60,000 nt of DNA from Symbiodinium natans (lineage: Eukaryota > Sar > Dinophyceae > Suessiales > Symbiodiniaceae). The DNA lies in contig CAJNDS010002496.1 of NCBI GenBank assembly GCA_905221605.1, positions 228,501-288,500 of the forward strand, in the 5' to 3' direction. Made by a program: the position numbers and the translations under genes. Positions 1-13,445 of the stretch are shown here, piece after piece. Each line of letters starts with the position of its first letter. Position 1 is the stretch's first letter. Below the pieces are notes generated by a model, which saw only the letters and a list, made by a program, of their open reading frames with translations, searched no databases and was not told the DNA's origin.

Positions 1-699
1 TGCTGTTGCCGCCACCAGAGGAAGGAGGCGATCTGTGGAGTGCCACCGTTGTGTTAAACAAGTTCTTGCAAGTTTCGTGCGAGAGGTTACGAAGTGGCAG
101 CCATGCCCAAGGTTCCTCGTATCATGAGCGTGAGGCACAACATTTGAGTCTGTCGAGTGTTGAGATGACTTGAGAGAATGCGTCGTGGCTTCTGCGACAC
201 ACCATCCGCTTGTGTTGTGAGACACTTCTTCTCACGTGGTGGCGAGTGCCCTCCTCAACCACGCCGCGACTGCTGATCTCCGCAGTTAAATGCGCCGAAG
301 CCAAAGTTCACATCCATGAGCCGTGTTGAGGCCTTGGACATTCACTGGCGAGTTGTTGGGCATTCTGTACGTAGCCGTCGTCGACTCACAAGAACCTTGA
401 ACGTACACCTCCGGCTGTTTTAGGCTACGAAAGATCTCAAAATCTGAAAAGGTCTGTGCCATGGCAGAGCTCGGCAGCCATCTGGGCGCCTTTCGGGAGA
501 GCAATGCCGCATTCTGAGAGACTGTGGACAACGCTCGTGAAGTTTCGTGACCAACTGCTTGTGACACACTTTGTGACACACTTCGTGACACACTTCGTGA
601 CTCGACATGATGGGAGACTCTGAGGCTTCGAAGTACGAGCTGGCCGTGTCGCGCCAAGACAACCCAGACATGAATAGCTGTAATATCTGTGGATATCTG
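1..699. other. No gene recognised; short tandem repeat
   Basis: Open frames here are short and do not read like protein on either strand. The only structure I see is a 12-base tandem repeat (unit close to TTCGTGACACAC) in about four copies at 558-604. This may be intron or intergenic DNA of the gene whose exons start near 700. Confidence 0.4.
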
Positions 700-1600
700 T
701 GAAATATTTTGGAAAGTTGGACTGTGAGAAGCTGAATGAAGCCAAGGCTGTCCCAAGCCTTAGCATTTTGAGGGAGGACACCTGCTTCCTACCGTCGGCC
801 GACGAGCAGAAGGAGGTGCTCTTGCAATGTCTTGGTTTTGACATGTTTGCATCATGTTTGCATTACGTTTGCTATGATCTGTGGTGCGGAACTGTGCCGA
901 TGCAAAATGATGCAATATGATGCAAAATGATGCAACCTGATTCAAAGGTCCGGCGCAAAGCGGAGGAAGCGAAAGACTTGCAGGGCGCCCGGAGCGTCGC
1001 CTTTTGTTGCTCCCAGCATTCTCTCAACGCCAACCCCTCGAAAGCCATCGAAAGCCCTCGAACGCCCAGGAAGGAGGCATCACCGGAGGAGAGAGAGGAA
1101 GCAGAAAAAGTTCTGCAAATATCTCGATCCTTGGAGGCTACGGGTATGTTTGAAAGCTTCCTTGCATATGGGTATATGGTGAAAACTGCGAGCTGTGCAG
1201 GCCTCACAAGCTCTTCGAGATGACTCGCTCCTTCGGGTGAGCTCATCTTCGAGCATTTTTGTTTTCTGTGCATCTCCATGCACCTCGGTGCGACTGCGAC
1301 TGTGTGGCAACACTCACATGGCGAGGTGCTCGGGCCCCTCATGAAAAGCGAGAGATTCAACAACGAAATTCAGTCCGTCATCAAAGCTTCCAACGATGCC
1401 TATGCTGGCCAGGCCCATCCCTGTGAGCATTCGATGAGACTCTGCAGTGGTTGATGTGGTTGGTGGGACCTCTGCAGTGCATTGAGGCTTGCATGTTCCC
1501 CAACTTTGCCCCGGCTCAGAGAATGCGCAGCCAGTTTTACTCAGTGGGCCGGAGAGAACGGAAGGAACAGGAGCCATGGCTGGCAGGCGGGGCAAGTCAG
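700..1600 (+). CDS. Exon cluster of an unrecognised gene
   Basis: Four short + strand stretches read like protein and are separated by non-protein-like DNA. They are about 713-833 (contains SADEQKEVLLQCL), about 1075-1165 (EASPEEREEAEKVLQ, helical and charged), about 1318-1411 (MKSERFNNEIQSVIK, ending at CAG before a GC dinucleotide) and about 1488-1590 (NFAPAQRMRSQFYSVGRR). Frames change between them, as expected of spliced exons. No start codon or family was identified. They may belong to the same transcript as the next gene or to a separate upstream gene. Splice borders are approximate. Confidence 0.4.
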
Positions 1601-1728
1601 CTCTTTGTTGAGTTTGTTTTTTTCTCATGTTGCAGTGGAACGCCATAGGCTGGGAATCAGACAGTGCCACGTGTCATCAGTTGCAAAGTGTCTTTGCAGT
1701 CCTTGCTTGCTGAAGGCAATTCGCGGGC

Positions 1729-4449
1729 TTGAGACATGGGGATCGCAGAAGCCTGTTTGCTGTCTTCCTCTTGAGCTTCTACGTGTACCAGGTCTGTTTC
1801 GTCTCCACGCCGTTGTCTCCTGAGATGCGGCAGTCTTCAGTGCCTCTCCGCGCTGCAAAAAAAGGAGCAACACCAGTCGTCGACGACTCTGACCTGTCAG
1901 ACTCCGCTGATGACAAGGCAGAGTCTGAGAGCTCTGACGAGGGCTCTGAGAGCCGGAAAAAGGCTTCCTTCGACGACATCCTCACAGAGGCAGACAACTT
2001 CGCAACCTCGATCGAGCGCAAGAGCAAGCGATCGACTGCAGTGGCCCGTGTGTCTTTGGAAGACGAGCTCCGTGGCTTGTCGCTTGAGGATGACACGGAT
2101 TTGGACATGATGATGATGAGCCGAGCCCGCGGCGGAAAGGCCAAGACAACTACTTTGAGCTATCGCATCAACCGTTGGTTCGAGGAAACCAAGGAGATGA
2201 TCACGAACCCGACCAGGATCCAGATCACTTATGCCATGGTCTTCTTCTCTTGTTTCGCCAGCCTCATCATCATGGGAGTGATCACATTCGCATTGGGAGG
2301 AGTTCGGTTGCAGGGCGATGGTGTTGAAACCGCCATGCGCGCAAAGATGATGAATGGCGACGCCTTTATGCAGCGCTTCAACATGATCCGAGAGAACAAA
2401 AGGCGCTTCGCTGAGATGGACGACATCAGGAAGTACACCAGCGATCTTTACACCCTCAACCCCGACAGCAAGATCAACTTTGCACCCAAGCAGTTATCAG
2501 AAATCACTCCAGAAGATGTGATTGGTGAGTTCTAGGTCAGTCGCGCTCGAGGAGCAAGTTCTTGTCTGAGTGTTGTACATAGATCTCTCCATTCCATCGT
2601 GAGTGTCTTGACATGTCTTGACACTGTAACATCGATGGCGTCTAGACAAGGTGGCAACAATTTTTGCGGAATCGGACCCCGTGACTCTGCAAAGTCGTCC
2701 ATGCAGAGCTCCTCTTGCCCATTCGTGCCCATAGTTTGGTGCATGGGCTGCTGTGAAGATGTCACCGCAATTGCACGAGGCAAACACAAGCAACCAAATT
2801 TCAGAAACAAAAGCCGCTTTCTGTCGCTTTGTGTCGCTTTCTGCTCGTGCCGAAAGTTGGTACGTCGCTGCAGTCATTGTAAAGCCACTTCATGATGCTA
2901 ACCCAGCGCCTCTGACGGCCTGGACGCCAGGCTGGAGGTACACCGGAATTCATGCAGAAGTTCCTCTCAGACATGCAGGTCTCGTGCGAGCGAAGATCTG
3001 AGATTTCGTAATGTCGCAGCATGTAGCAGCACTGTAGCACACCGTTTTGCGCGCATCTTTGATTCTCCCAAGGCATGCCAGACAAGAGGCTTCCCGGGGC
3101 CTTCGGACCTGGGGCGACCAGCTCCGGGAAGAGACGCCAGCGCCCCAAAAATACCTCTCAGAATAATTTGAGAAGAATACAACTCAATGCAAGGAACTGC
3201 AACGAAATGCAACTCAATGCAACAACTAAATGCAATTACATGCACTTTGTTGTGAAAACACTTTTTTTTAGCACTTTTCCGAAAGTGTGCTCGTAGCTGA
3301 CAGCTGGAACTCGAAGATGCTCTGCGCATTTGAAAGATCGCTGAGGCTCTTGAGCCTCGGAGAGAAGCTTTTCTCGGAGCTGACGCAGAGGGCACTGGCT
3401 GAGCTGGCGAAGACGACGCGCGATGCGCATGAAAGGCCGGGTCCCGAGTTAGCTCATGGGCTTTTGGGCTTTGTGTTTGCTTGCCTGAGCTGAGGACTCT
3501 GCAGACATGGAAGGATTTTGGCAAGAAGCGGGCAAGCCATGAGCAGCGTTGGCTCCTGAAGTAATCACTTTGCTAAGGCATGGGCTATATGAGGCTATAT
3601 CCCAATCGCAGTGCGAAGACAATGCTGTCACAATGTCACAAACTCGCACAGCGCGCCTGCGCAAGGTCTGAATCCGCGCCTTGCAGATGCCAACAAAGAA
3701 GTCGAACTTCAGGAGTTGGTCGAAGCAGAAGCGCAACGTCATGCGGATGCTTTGCAGACCTGCAAGGAGGACACACAACGGAAGTTCTTCAAGCTTTACA
3801 TTGCACATCATTGCGCGCTCTGCTTTTACATGTCGCTGTGAGAGTTCATGAGGACCGGGAAAGAATGGCGGCAACACTGCGCGATGCGTGTGCCAGCTTC
3901 GTAGGCGTGGAAGACGCTGTTTTCTTTCATGCCCCCTATGCTGCTACATCTCTCTACCCTTCTCATACGCCTTTGTTTTGTGTCGTAGGCCGCTTGACCA
4001 ACGTCGCTGAAGTGTCCATGCGCCTTCTGGATCTCCTGCCGCTCCATAGCCACTTCGGGGCCTTGCCAGGGGATGAGAAGGTGAGGCGGCTTGTCATGGT
4101 TTCAATGAATTGAATGCCGATCTGCTGACATTGAGAGGTGGAGCCGCCGAGGATGTCCATCAAGCGCCGGCTTCGACGCCTAAACGCCGAGGAGGAGAAG
4201 CCCCCTGAACCGGTGCCGAAGGCGGCAGCCAAAGGAAAGGCCGAGCCCAAGGCGGCGGCAGCACCAGTGGCTGAAGAGCCCAAGCCCGGCCTCCCTGAGC
4301 GGCAGTGGGTCGGCCTTCCCAAGTATGAGCTGCGTGCTCTTCTTTGTGGCGGCGGCTGGCCAACAGACCCTGTACTCATGGATGACGAGATCCTCGATGA
4401 GAACAAGGTGCAAGAGCTTACGGAGCCAATGAAGTCGTTCCGATCGTAG
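1729..4449 (+). CDS. Probable plastid-targeted single-pass membrane protein, four exons
   Basis: Exon one is open from 1729 to 2525. It starts with a hydrophobic segment (LFAVFLLSFYVYQV) followed at once by CFVSTP and a Ser/Arg-containing stretch, the layout of a dinoflagellate bipartite plastid presequence (signal peptide, FVAP-like motif, transit peptide). A very acidic Ser/Asp region follows, then one membrane span at about residues 166-192 (FFSCFASLIIMGVITFAL). The intron 2526-3686 is GTGAGT...TTGCAG, and joining it keeps the frame (EDVI then DANKEVELQELVEAEA, helical). A further exon is about 3840-4080, ending before GTGAGG. The last exon, 4138-4449, is rich in Ala/Pro/Lys and ends at TAG. 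The border near 3778-3840 is uncertain. No in-frame ATG precedes 1825, and an in-frame stop lies at 1711, so the true start is probably in an upstream exon. No family was recognised. Confidence 0.6.
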
Positions 4450-4671
4450 GTTGCTCAGACACTGTTCATCGTTGTGGCTGTGAGTGCAAGACCAGTGCAA
4501 GCATCATTCAGCTTAAGCGAGAATCGAGAGGTCTTTTTTGCAGATCGTTTTTGCAAAGGAAAGGCGTGTTCTGCTTCTCATTCTCCTCCCGAGGCCGGTG
4601 CATCGAAGCATCGTGGATTGTCAGGGCCCTCGGCTTCAGGGCTCGGCAAGGCACACATTGGGCTTTGACAC

Positions 4672-4879
4672 ATGCCAAAAGGCCGACTTCAGTACTATGA
4701 GCGCTACAAGAAGCAGTTTTCGGCAGAAGTATCGCGCTGGCATGCAGAGATGTCGGCAAGAGAAGCCAAAGAAGAGGCTGCACCGGCTTCCTTTGCTTGC
4801 TTCAAACACGCCTCATCTGCTCAAGAGCTTCTCCAGGCTGGAGAGAAGAACTGGCAATCAATGATTCGGCAACTTCGTG
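4672..4879 (+). CDS. First exon of an unrecognised gene
   Basis: ATG at 4672 opens a helical, charged segment of about 69 residues (LQYYERYKKQFSAEVSR early, GEKNWQSMIRQLR late). It runs into a canonical GTGAGT donor at 4880 that leaves phase 1. No ATG lies further upstream in this frame without a stop, and the previous gene ends 220 bases before, so this is a plausible start. A phase-compatible acceptor (TTGCAG ending at 6126) precedes the exon near 6127, but that exon could also belong to another transcript. No domain was recognised. Confidence 0.5.
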
Positions 4880-6011
4880 GTGAGTGATAGTTCCTGATCG
4901 TTGAACGGCCGATGCAAGTCTGGCTGTGCAGCTCAGAAGATGTCGTCTCTTCTGGGCTGCTTTGTCTGTGATGCAGTGCAGTTCCAGAAGCAGGAGTTGT
5001 GTGCCCGGGGATAGTTAGGCGGATGTCGTATCACACCAGTCTCACAATGTACAGAGAAAGCACGAGCAATACCCAATTCAGGCTTGTACAGTGTCCTCAA
5101 GGACTCTTGGAAGGCTGCGTGTTGCTCGGGTGCATGAAGAAAGCTGGCATCTCTGGCATCTGTTGTACTGAGCATTCTGACAGTTTTACAAAGTTTTACA
5201 GCGTGTCGTGTTGCATGATGTGGAGTACGCTGCTCAGCTGATTTGGATTGGTTGCAACCTGAGAAGTTGGCCAATGGACCATGGCCTCCAAGAATGACAC
5301 AGCCTTTGCAGGCCAAAGAGGCCCAGCCTACCCAGCCCCCACCCCGCCATACTGAGCCATACCGAGCCATGCTGAGCCATACCCAGCCATACTGAGCCAT
5401 ACGGAATCTTAGGAGAGAACGTCAGAACATCCCACTGTCACTGCATGACTCCAAGTCAGAGCCCCATGGCATCTTGGCGCTTGGCGACATGTGCACTGAG
5501 CCTTTTGAATCTTGGTCTTGGCAGCTACATCACACCGCGATATCAGATCATCGATGCGAAGGCCAGGTGTGCACTGCAGGCAGCTGGGGGCAGTTTATCG
5601 TTTGCCAGCTTATGCTTGGGGCCCACATCACCAGCCCACGCTTCAGGCCCACGTTAAATGAGGGCACATTCTGTGCATGTCGTTGCTTTTCATTGCATTT
5701 CGTTGCGTTGCGTTGCGCTGCGCTGCATCTTCGCGTGCCGCCGAAATTATCCTATAGGCGCAGGCCGCATCGACGTTTTCGGCGTCTTCTGCATAATTTA
5801 CCACGGCTCAACTTCTGAGTTGAACAACGCACAGACCGGACGACACAGCTGCGCGGCCGTTCTGCTTCTGAACAGGGGGTGGGCGTGTGCATTGGGGATC
5901 AGCAGAATCCAACAGACCTCAACTCAATGCGTTCCAGTTGAGTCGCCGAGAGTGTTGCAAAGTCAAGCCAGCCACCGTACCAGTCGCCTTCGGGTAATGT
6001 CGCAAGACACC
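4880..6011. other. Intron or intergenic DNA with a 10-base tandem repeat
   Basis: No convincing exon. At about 5350-5403 a 10-base unit (GAGCCATACT with variants) repeats five times. At 5693-5725 there is a short run of GTTGC/GCTGC. The open frame at 5445-5657 starts at an ATG but shows no protein-like pattern. Confidence 0.35.
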
Positions 6012-6453
6012 ACAAGATGCAAGATTTTGCCGCCCGATATCAGTCGGAGGCCGATATCCGAGACCTGGACGTGGGAGATGTAGACGACATGGAGGTGCCC
6101 GCATGCGCATTTGCTTGGATGTTGCAGGGAAAGAGAGGGTTCGGGCCAGTCCGATGACCCGTGTCCAGCAAATCATGACTTCACGAGAGCATCAGTTTGT
6201 GCAGGTTGATGTGCCCAACCAGTTTGCGGAGCACGTGAAAGAAGTACGCGAACAGAAGAACAAACCGAAGATTGACTTCAATTCTGAGGAGAAGGGCTGG
6301 TTGGGAACGTTGCTGCCAGTCTCCCCATGTGTTGGCCTGATGGAGGATTTCAAGAGAGATCCGGCGTCTTTCATGACATCGGGAAGTAGTGGCGTCAGCA
6401 TGGCCTTCGTTCAATTAGACGTGAAGTGGGTGCCTTGCCTGCACGTACTCTGA
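6012..6453 (+). CDS. Exons of an unrecognised gene
   Basis: Two adjacent protein-like stretches. The first begins at an ATG near 6019 and reads QDFAARYQSEADIRDLDV, ending DVDDME before GTGCCC at about 6091. The second, from about 6127 after TTGCAG, is about 100 residues, with MTRVQQIMTSREHQF, a Lys/Glu-rich middle (HVKEVREQKNKPKIDF) and FKRDPASFMTSGS. The frame stays open to TGA at 6453, though GTGAAG or GTGGGT near 6419-6428 could be a donor. The two stretches do not join in frame with the simplest splice sites, so the structure here is unresolved. The second could instead continue the exon that starts at 4672. Confidence 0.45.
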
Positions 6454-7331
6454 ATCAGGAGCCCTTGCGTGACTTGGTGCGTGTGTCAAATTGCGTCAAG
6501 GCCATGGAGCACGGCAAGCATGACACCACGAGCCTGGCGAGAAGCTGGACGAGCCTTCTGGAGAGTGGAGGAGCCATTGGAGAGCCATGAGCAATGGGAG
6601 AGCAATGGGAGGGCTGGCAAGTAGCGGGCACATGTCAAGCCTTTAGCAAGCCGCAGTGGCTACACGTTGCGTATAAAGCAGGACCTGTCCGCGCTCGTGA
6701 CATGACCTTTATACACAGCTGTGGCTTCAGGCCTTTAGCCATATAAAGTAGCTATGATTGATAAAGCACTATATTGCTTCGTTCCGCCTGCGCAGCATTC
6801 CACAGCTGTGCCGGAGCCTGAGTTCGCACGCCTGGGGCGATTTGCATTTCGACATGCGACTCGAACCTCCACTTCCTTTTGTCCCGATTACTTCACCGCC
6901 ACTTTTTTCACTGGCTTAGCGCTGGAGGTGGCTTCTGATTGGAATGATAATCGGAGGTAACGATTCGTCTTGGCTGAGCTGGGCATTTGCTTGGTGATGC
7001 TTGATGCCTAATGGCCTAATGCCAATGAAATATGAAATTTCAAGCGGACGTGGGCGAAGTCTCAACAGATGACGGCAAGATTTTAAGGACTAGTTTGCGT
7101 GGTACAAGGTCAGCATACCCGAAAGCGCGACGGCACCGTTACCCTCGGCTTGCGCCCCTCTTGGCACCCCTTTCGAGACATTTCGAGACCCTGGGTGCCC
7201 AGAAGCCTACATGGCTTTGCCCTGCGGCCTCCGTTTGGTTGACCTCTTCATGGCAAAGTGGGCGAATTTTTTTTGTTGAATGCAGTGCGTCTAGCAGGTG
7301 CCTCTACAACGTTGCGTAACGACGTGAAATG
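6454..7331. other. No gene recognised
   Basis: No stretch reads like protein. The ORF at 6754-6960 starts at an ATG but lacks any recognisable pattern and sits in AT-richer DNA. A small imperfect repeat of GAGCAATGGGAG occurs near 6588-6612. Confidence 0.35.
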
Positions 7332-7655
7332 ATGAGGCCAACTCTGACACCGGCGGCTTCGGCAGCGGAGCCGGAAGAGCCTGGCTTTCACAGTGGCGGG
7401 GTTCAGGGCGGGCTGCTTCGAAGCCCACAGGTCATCACTGGTCTTCGTTCGTCGTCGACGTAGCACCTATGAGTCAACGGCGCGACGAAGGAGAATGAAG
7501 GAGATGGATACGCGGCGCATGGCGCCAGATATTGCCAGATGGTCAGCCTTATGGAGTGTGAGGTTTTGCCCACCTTTGTCAAGCTGCCAAAAAGCGAAGA
7601 AGCCCGCCTGGTCCTGGACGGATTCGGATCTATAGGTTACGAGGACGAGCTCTAG
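7332..7655 (+). CDS. Small two-exon gene, unrecognised
   Basis: ATG at 7332 opens MRPTLTPAASAAEPEEPG, an Ala/Pro/Glu-rich start, in frame to about 7430. A second stretch from about 7491, after GACGAAG, reads to TAG at 7653-7655 and contains CQMVSLMECEVLPTFVKLP and ARLVLDGFGSIGYEDEL, which looks strongly like a real C-terminus. Removing GTCATC...GAAG (about 60 bases) joins the two in frame to give a protein near 87 residues. The second exon is convincing; the link to the first is inference. No family was recognised. Confidence 0.5.
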
Positions 7656-8305
7656 AGACACTAAATGACAAATGGCCGTGTCCTTGGTCGCCTTCTTCTG
7701 CCGGACGCGAACCACCGAAACTGCTTTTGTTTCTGTCGAGCTGTGCTTACATACAGCATCGGCTTTTCAGGTGAGTTTCGTGGCGAGTCTTCATACACTG
7801 CACAGTACGATCCAGAATCTTGTGCTCTCTTTCGGTTTGATCCTTAAGCCGGAGGTGATACCGCTCTCTGACCGGACTCTGTCCTGGTTGCACTCCACTC
7901 CACTCCACTTGTGCTCTCTTTCGGCTTTCATTCCTGTGACGGCCTCGTTGGCCGATCCATCTGAAGTAGTACAAGAAACACAAGGTATGTGCAACGCTGA
8001 GCGTTTCATCGTTGGTCATGACATGTCATTGCTGACGCAACGTTTCAGGCCTTCAGGTATGGCTATAGGGGAATTGTGCATTCCGGGATTGCTTTTGCTT
8101 GGTTTTATGTGCCCAATGTGCCGATTGCATTCCGCAGACGTTGATCCCGTGTGCTTTGGGACGTGTTTTCCAGGGCCACGCCCGCCGCAAAAGTCAGTGC
8201 ATCTTGCGAACATCGAAGGAGTTACGGCTCAGATCTACGACACTGATCCGGGCTCCATTCTAATCGTGTGGCTGTACCACGTTTCGTTGGCATTGCAACT
8301 TCGTG

Positions 8306-8422
8306 ATGCGCAGAGCAAACACGTTCTTCCTAGCCAGGAACAAGATCCCAGCGCAGAACATCAAGATCAAAGAGTTTGTGCTGTCTCAGCCGAACGTGGA
8401 CTATTATGCACCTTGGCGATGA
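8306..8422 (+). CDS. Short exon with conserved-looking sequence
   Basis: A 38-codon frame from ATG 8306 to TGA 8420-8422 contains RRANTFFLARNKIPAQNI and ends LSQPNVDYYAPWR. It is highly protein-like, unlike the longer overlapping frame 7672-8490, which I take as a shadow. It could be a complete microprotein, or an exon with the acceptor at CGCAG (8307-8311) and a non-canonical donor near 8420. No family was recognised. Confidence 0.45.
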   Translation: MRRANTFFLARNKIPAQNIKIKEFVLSQPNVDYYAPWR

Positions 8423-8621
8423 CAGGTGGATGTCGGTATATGAACTTTGCCACCAAAGTTTTTGTTTTTGGGATGGTTGGTACGGCGTGAAGGATTGTAG
8501 CAACGGCAATCGCAGAAGCACATGGATGCGTGAGTAGCCCAGTGCTCCTAGGGATCACCAGCGTTCTAGGTTTGAAAAGATTGAAAAGGTGGTTTTGACT
8601 TTCAATGGTCAAAACTTGCAG

Positions 8622-8778
8622 GGACCGAAAGCCCAGAAAATGCCCGCAAGTTCTCAAGTGCATTCCGCGTGCCAACCTTGCCCCACGTTGCCCAGTTGTG
8701 CCAAGGAGCTGAACCAAAAACGCTTCTTCCCCAGTGGCCGGACGGCACCGTGCCCTCCTCGGTTTGTTCGGAGATACG
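8622..8778 (+). CDS. Internal exon, unrecognised gene
   Basis: Bounded by CTTGCAG (ending 8621) and GTGCGT (from 8779). The frame reads ESPENARKFSSAFRVPTLP, then HVAQLCQGAEPKTLLPQWPD, then GTVPSSVCSEIR, which looks like a folded-domain segment. It probably belongs to the same + strand gene as the exon at 8306, but the connecting intron and the next exon were not established. A candidate short continuation (DEERKERLV then stop) lies at about 8836-8864 but does not fit the phase. Confidence 0.45.
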
Positions 8779-9399
8779 GTGCGTGATCCCGCATGAGTGT
8801 CTCGCGAGTTCCAGTCCTGTCCAAGGCTTGTCACAGATGAGGAGCGCAAAGAGAGGTTGGTCTGACGCCCGGCAACCGGACTGAAGCTTGAGAGTGGAAA
8901 GCAGCGCGATCGAGGCGACGTTGCCTGGTCGCTTGGGGGCCCCGAAGCCGAAACCCACGTACAAGCCTGCCGAGGAGGTAAAAACAGGCCTGGGAGCGTT
9001 GATAAGCATGTAGAAGACGTTGTGAGACATCAATCCGCCCACTCTCGGACACTCCCGCCCCCCGCGCCCGCCCAACCGCCCAACCGCCCCGTTCCCCCAG
9101 GCAAAGGGAAGAAGCTCTGAGCCCAGCTCACTGGGCCGCTTTGCGATGGTGCGTCGGCAGAGCGTGAATTCGTCTGGCCATGCCACTCGCATCCACGCAT
9201 CACGCTTGAGGCATCTCAAGTAACAGAGACCGATCGTGCGAGTGAGTCCTCAGCATTGCCTTTGCTGATTTGCTTATCTCGCAGCAGCTCCAGGCAGCGT
9301 TTGCACAATTGAACTTTGAGCATCATTATATTTTCGTTCTTTCTCGGGCCGTTTTACCATCATATCTCAGCGGCCACGAAGCTATCAAGCATTTCAACA

Positions 9400-10300
9400 C
9401 CTTTCATGCGTGATGGATGCGGACGACACCAGCGCTCTGAAGGTGGGCGGAATGCCCTCAACATCCCAAAGCCATTCGCAATCGCAACCCTCGTGCAACA
9501 ACAGCAGCGACAGCAGAGATTCGAGGCGCGGGTGGCCGAGCTGGAGACGCGCGTTCGTGAGCTGGAAGCGCAGCTTTCTGCGCATTCTGAGCCCTCGGAC
9601 TCGGAGCTTGTGGAGCTCCGTGCCATTGTGGAGGCGCAAGAGGCGCCTTCTCCTATAGTGACTCTTTCGCTCTCATCGCTCTGCTCGTTGGACAGCTGTA
9701 CTAGTTTGCACTCCTTCACGCAGGGTGCCCTTGATGATCAGCGTCGCATCATCGAGAGCCAGAGTAAGGGCCACGGCGTGTGTGTAAAGTGTAAAGCGCG
9801 AAACCTTCGATCTGCCATGGCCAGCGGTGGATTAGCGGTGGACTAGCTAGCGGTGGAGCGCAGGTGCCCTGATCGAAGATCTGAGCTCGCACTTGAGCGC
9901 CGCAGGTTCGAATGTCGAGGACTCGGGGAACTCGGGGGCTGGTAGCTGGTAGTGTTGAGGCTCTTGGTCCATCGGTCATCGCTTGACATCGCTTGACATC
10001 GCTTGACATCACTTGACATCGCTTGACATCGCTTGCTTGCCTCATAGAAAGCAAGGTTGTTTTTTGGGGGGGAAGTCTAAGTCGAGGGGAGACTCTGGTC
10101 GGTGCAGGCCCTGACTGAGACTGTCACGCCCTCCGCGACTTCGAGTCAAGTGAAAGAGCCGAAAGATCCAGCACATCCGGCACATCCGGCACCAAGCAGT
10201 GATCCTCAAGGCGATTGTGGTGCAAAGAGCTCTGCAAAGAGGAGAGGCGAGTCAGAGAGATTGAGGAATCGACAGACTCTCGCACGCTCGCACGCTCGCA
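9400..10300 (+). CDS. Coiled-coil protein, three or more exons
   Basis: The exon at about 9478-9645 contains a Gln run (QQQQRQQ) followed by regular heptads (FEARVAELETRVRELEAQL), then SDSELVELRAIVEAQE. A 28-base intron-like DNA gap is too small, so the next exon at about 9727-9769 after TTCACGCAG (LDDQRRIIESQ) is assumed to follow an intron of about 80 bases. A third stretch near 10220-10290 (CKELCKEERRVREIEES) is again coiled-coil. The start is probably near ATG 9413 but is not certain. Structural or scaffold roles are typical of such proteins; none can be assigned here. Confidence 0.45.
9978..10035. repeat. Tandem repeat, 10-base unit
   Basis: The unit GCTTGACATC is repeated about five to six times with one base change. 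It lies in the intron or 3' part of the coiled-coil gene. Confidence 0.8.
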
Positions 10301-10751
10301 CGCGCACCCTCGCACGCGCACGCGCGCACTGACTAGGTGTGTCTGTTGCATTGTCGGGGAGATAGTTTGGAGGGCATGCTGTGTGTGTGTGTGATGCAAA
10401 GTCGAAGGCAGTCTTGTGGTGCTAAAGATTTGAGGGCCGGCGTGACTCTCACGAATAAAACGCTCTCAGATTGTGGAGGCTGCGCGGAAGCACCGCACTT
10501 CAACTCCAAGTCTGCACAAGTTCCCTGATAGCCGGGTGAAATTTAGAAGTGTGCAGCGATGACATCAACGAAGTGATTCAACGTACAGCTTGCAATGTTA
10601 AGAGGTCAAAGGCATGGATTTCAATGCAGGTGCGCTTGAAATAGCACATGCGCGCGCAGCTTCGTTGGATGCTCACATTCTGTGGAGCATCCCCCTGCTG
10701 TGTGCAATCGGGCTGTTTCTCTTTCATCCTGCAGAAGCAGATAGAAGGTTT

Positions 10752-12826
<2,075 letters not shown>

Positions 12827-13135
12827 ATGAGCGCTCCAGGTCTGCGCAAGCCTGTGAGTGCATCGTCCGGGGGTGCAGGAGCAGCTGCAGGAGCCGTGGG
12901 ACGGGAGAAGGTCGATCGCAAGGAGAAACGCCTGGGCTGCTCGTCGGGCAGCATCAGCTCTGCAAGCAGTGGTGGCTTGGTTCGAGGGCCATCTCCACGA
13001 ACGACGCCTCGCAGTGCCAGCACGGGCATCGCCTCGCGTGAGACTAGAAGAGCAAACTCTAGCACACACGGCGGTCCCAACGTGTCTTCTGTGGGGTTGC
13101 CTCCCTCGCTTCCCTTGCTGCGGCAAGAAGCATAG
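12827..13135 (+). CDS. First exon of a Ser/Gly-rich disordered protein
   Basis: ATG at 12827 opens a frame rich in Ser, Gly, Arg and Ala (MSAPGLRKPVSASSGGAG, later SGSISSASSGGLVRGPSP) that stays open to TAG at 13135. It may be cut earlier by a donor such as GTGGGG near 13091. A second protein-like stretch in another frame (about 13142-13313, FRRKSEENLDLKHFQQLS then VRFHLELPKMRLL) probably continues the gene, with stop TGA near 13313. The composition suggests intrinsic disorder. It may be the start of the same gene as the exons up to 17.9 kb, but this is not shown. Confidence 0.5.
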   Translation: MSAPGLRKPVSASSGGAGAAAGAVGREKVDRKEKRLGCSSGSISSASSGGLVRGPSPRTTPRSASTGIASRETRRANSSTHGGPNVSSVGLPPSLPLLRQEA

Positions 13136-13445
13136 TGGCGTAGTGTTCCGAAGAAAAAGTGAAGAAAACTTGGATTTAAAACACTTCCAACAGCTGTCTC
13201 AAGCAGTGCTCAAACCAGGGCAGTCTGCAGTGGCAAATGTGAGGTTTCACCTGGAGCTTCCAAAAATGCGGTTGCTCATGAGCACGTTTAAAAGAAGCAA
13301 TTTGACAACGTGATGAGAGGAGCATCGGGAGAGGAACTGCGCAATCTGCACATCAGCCTGAGCTTGTCGTAGGCCCCGTGGCCACTGGTACAAGCCCGAA
13401 GAACATTCTCGCGTGGCTTTGTGCTCCGCTGCAGGAATTGAGTCA

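Noticed and set aside
7672-8490. 272-codon ORF
   Set aside because: Its composition is not protein-like, and a better exon (8306-8422) lies in another frame.
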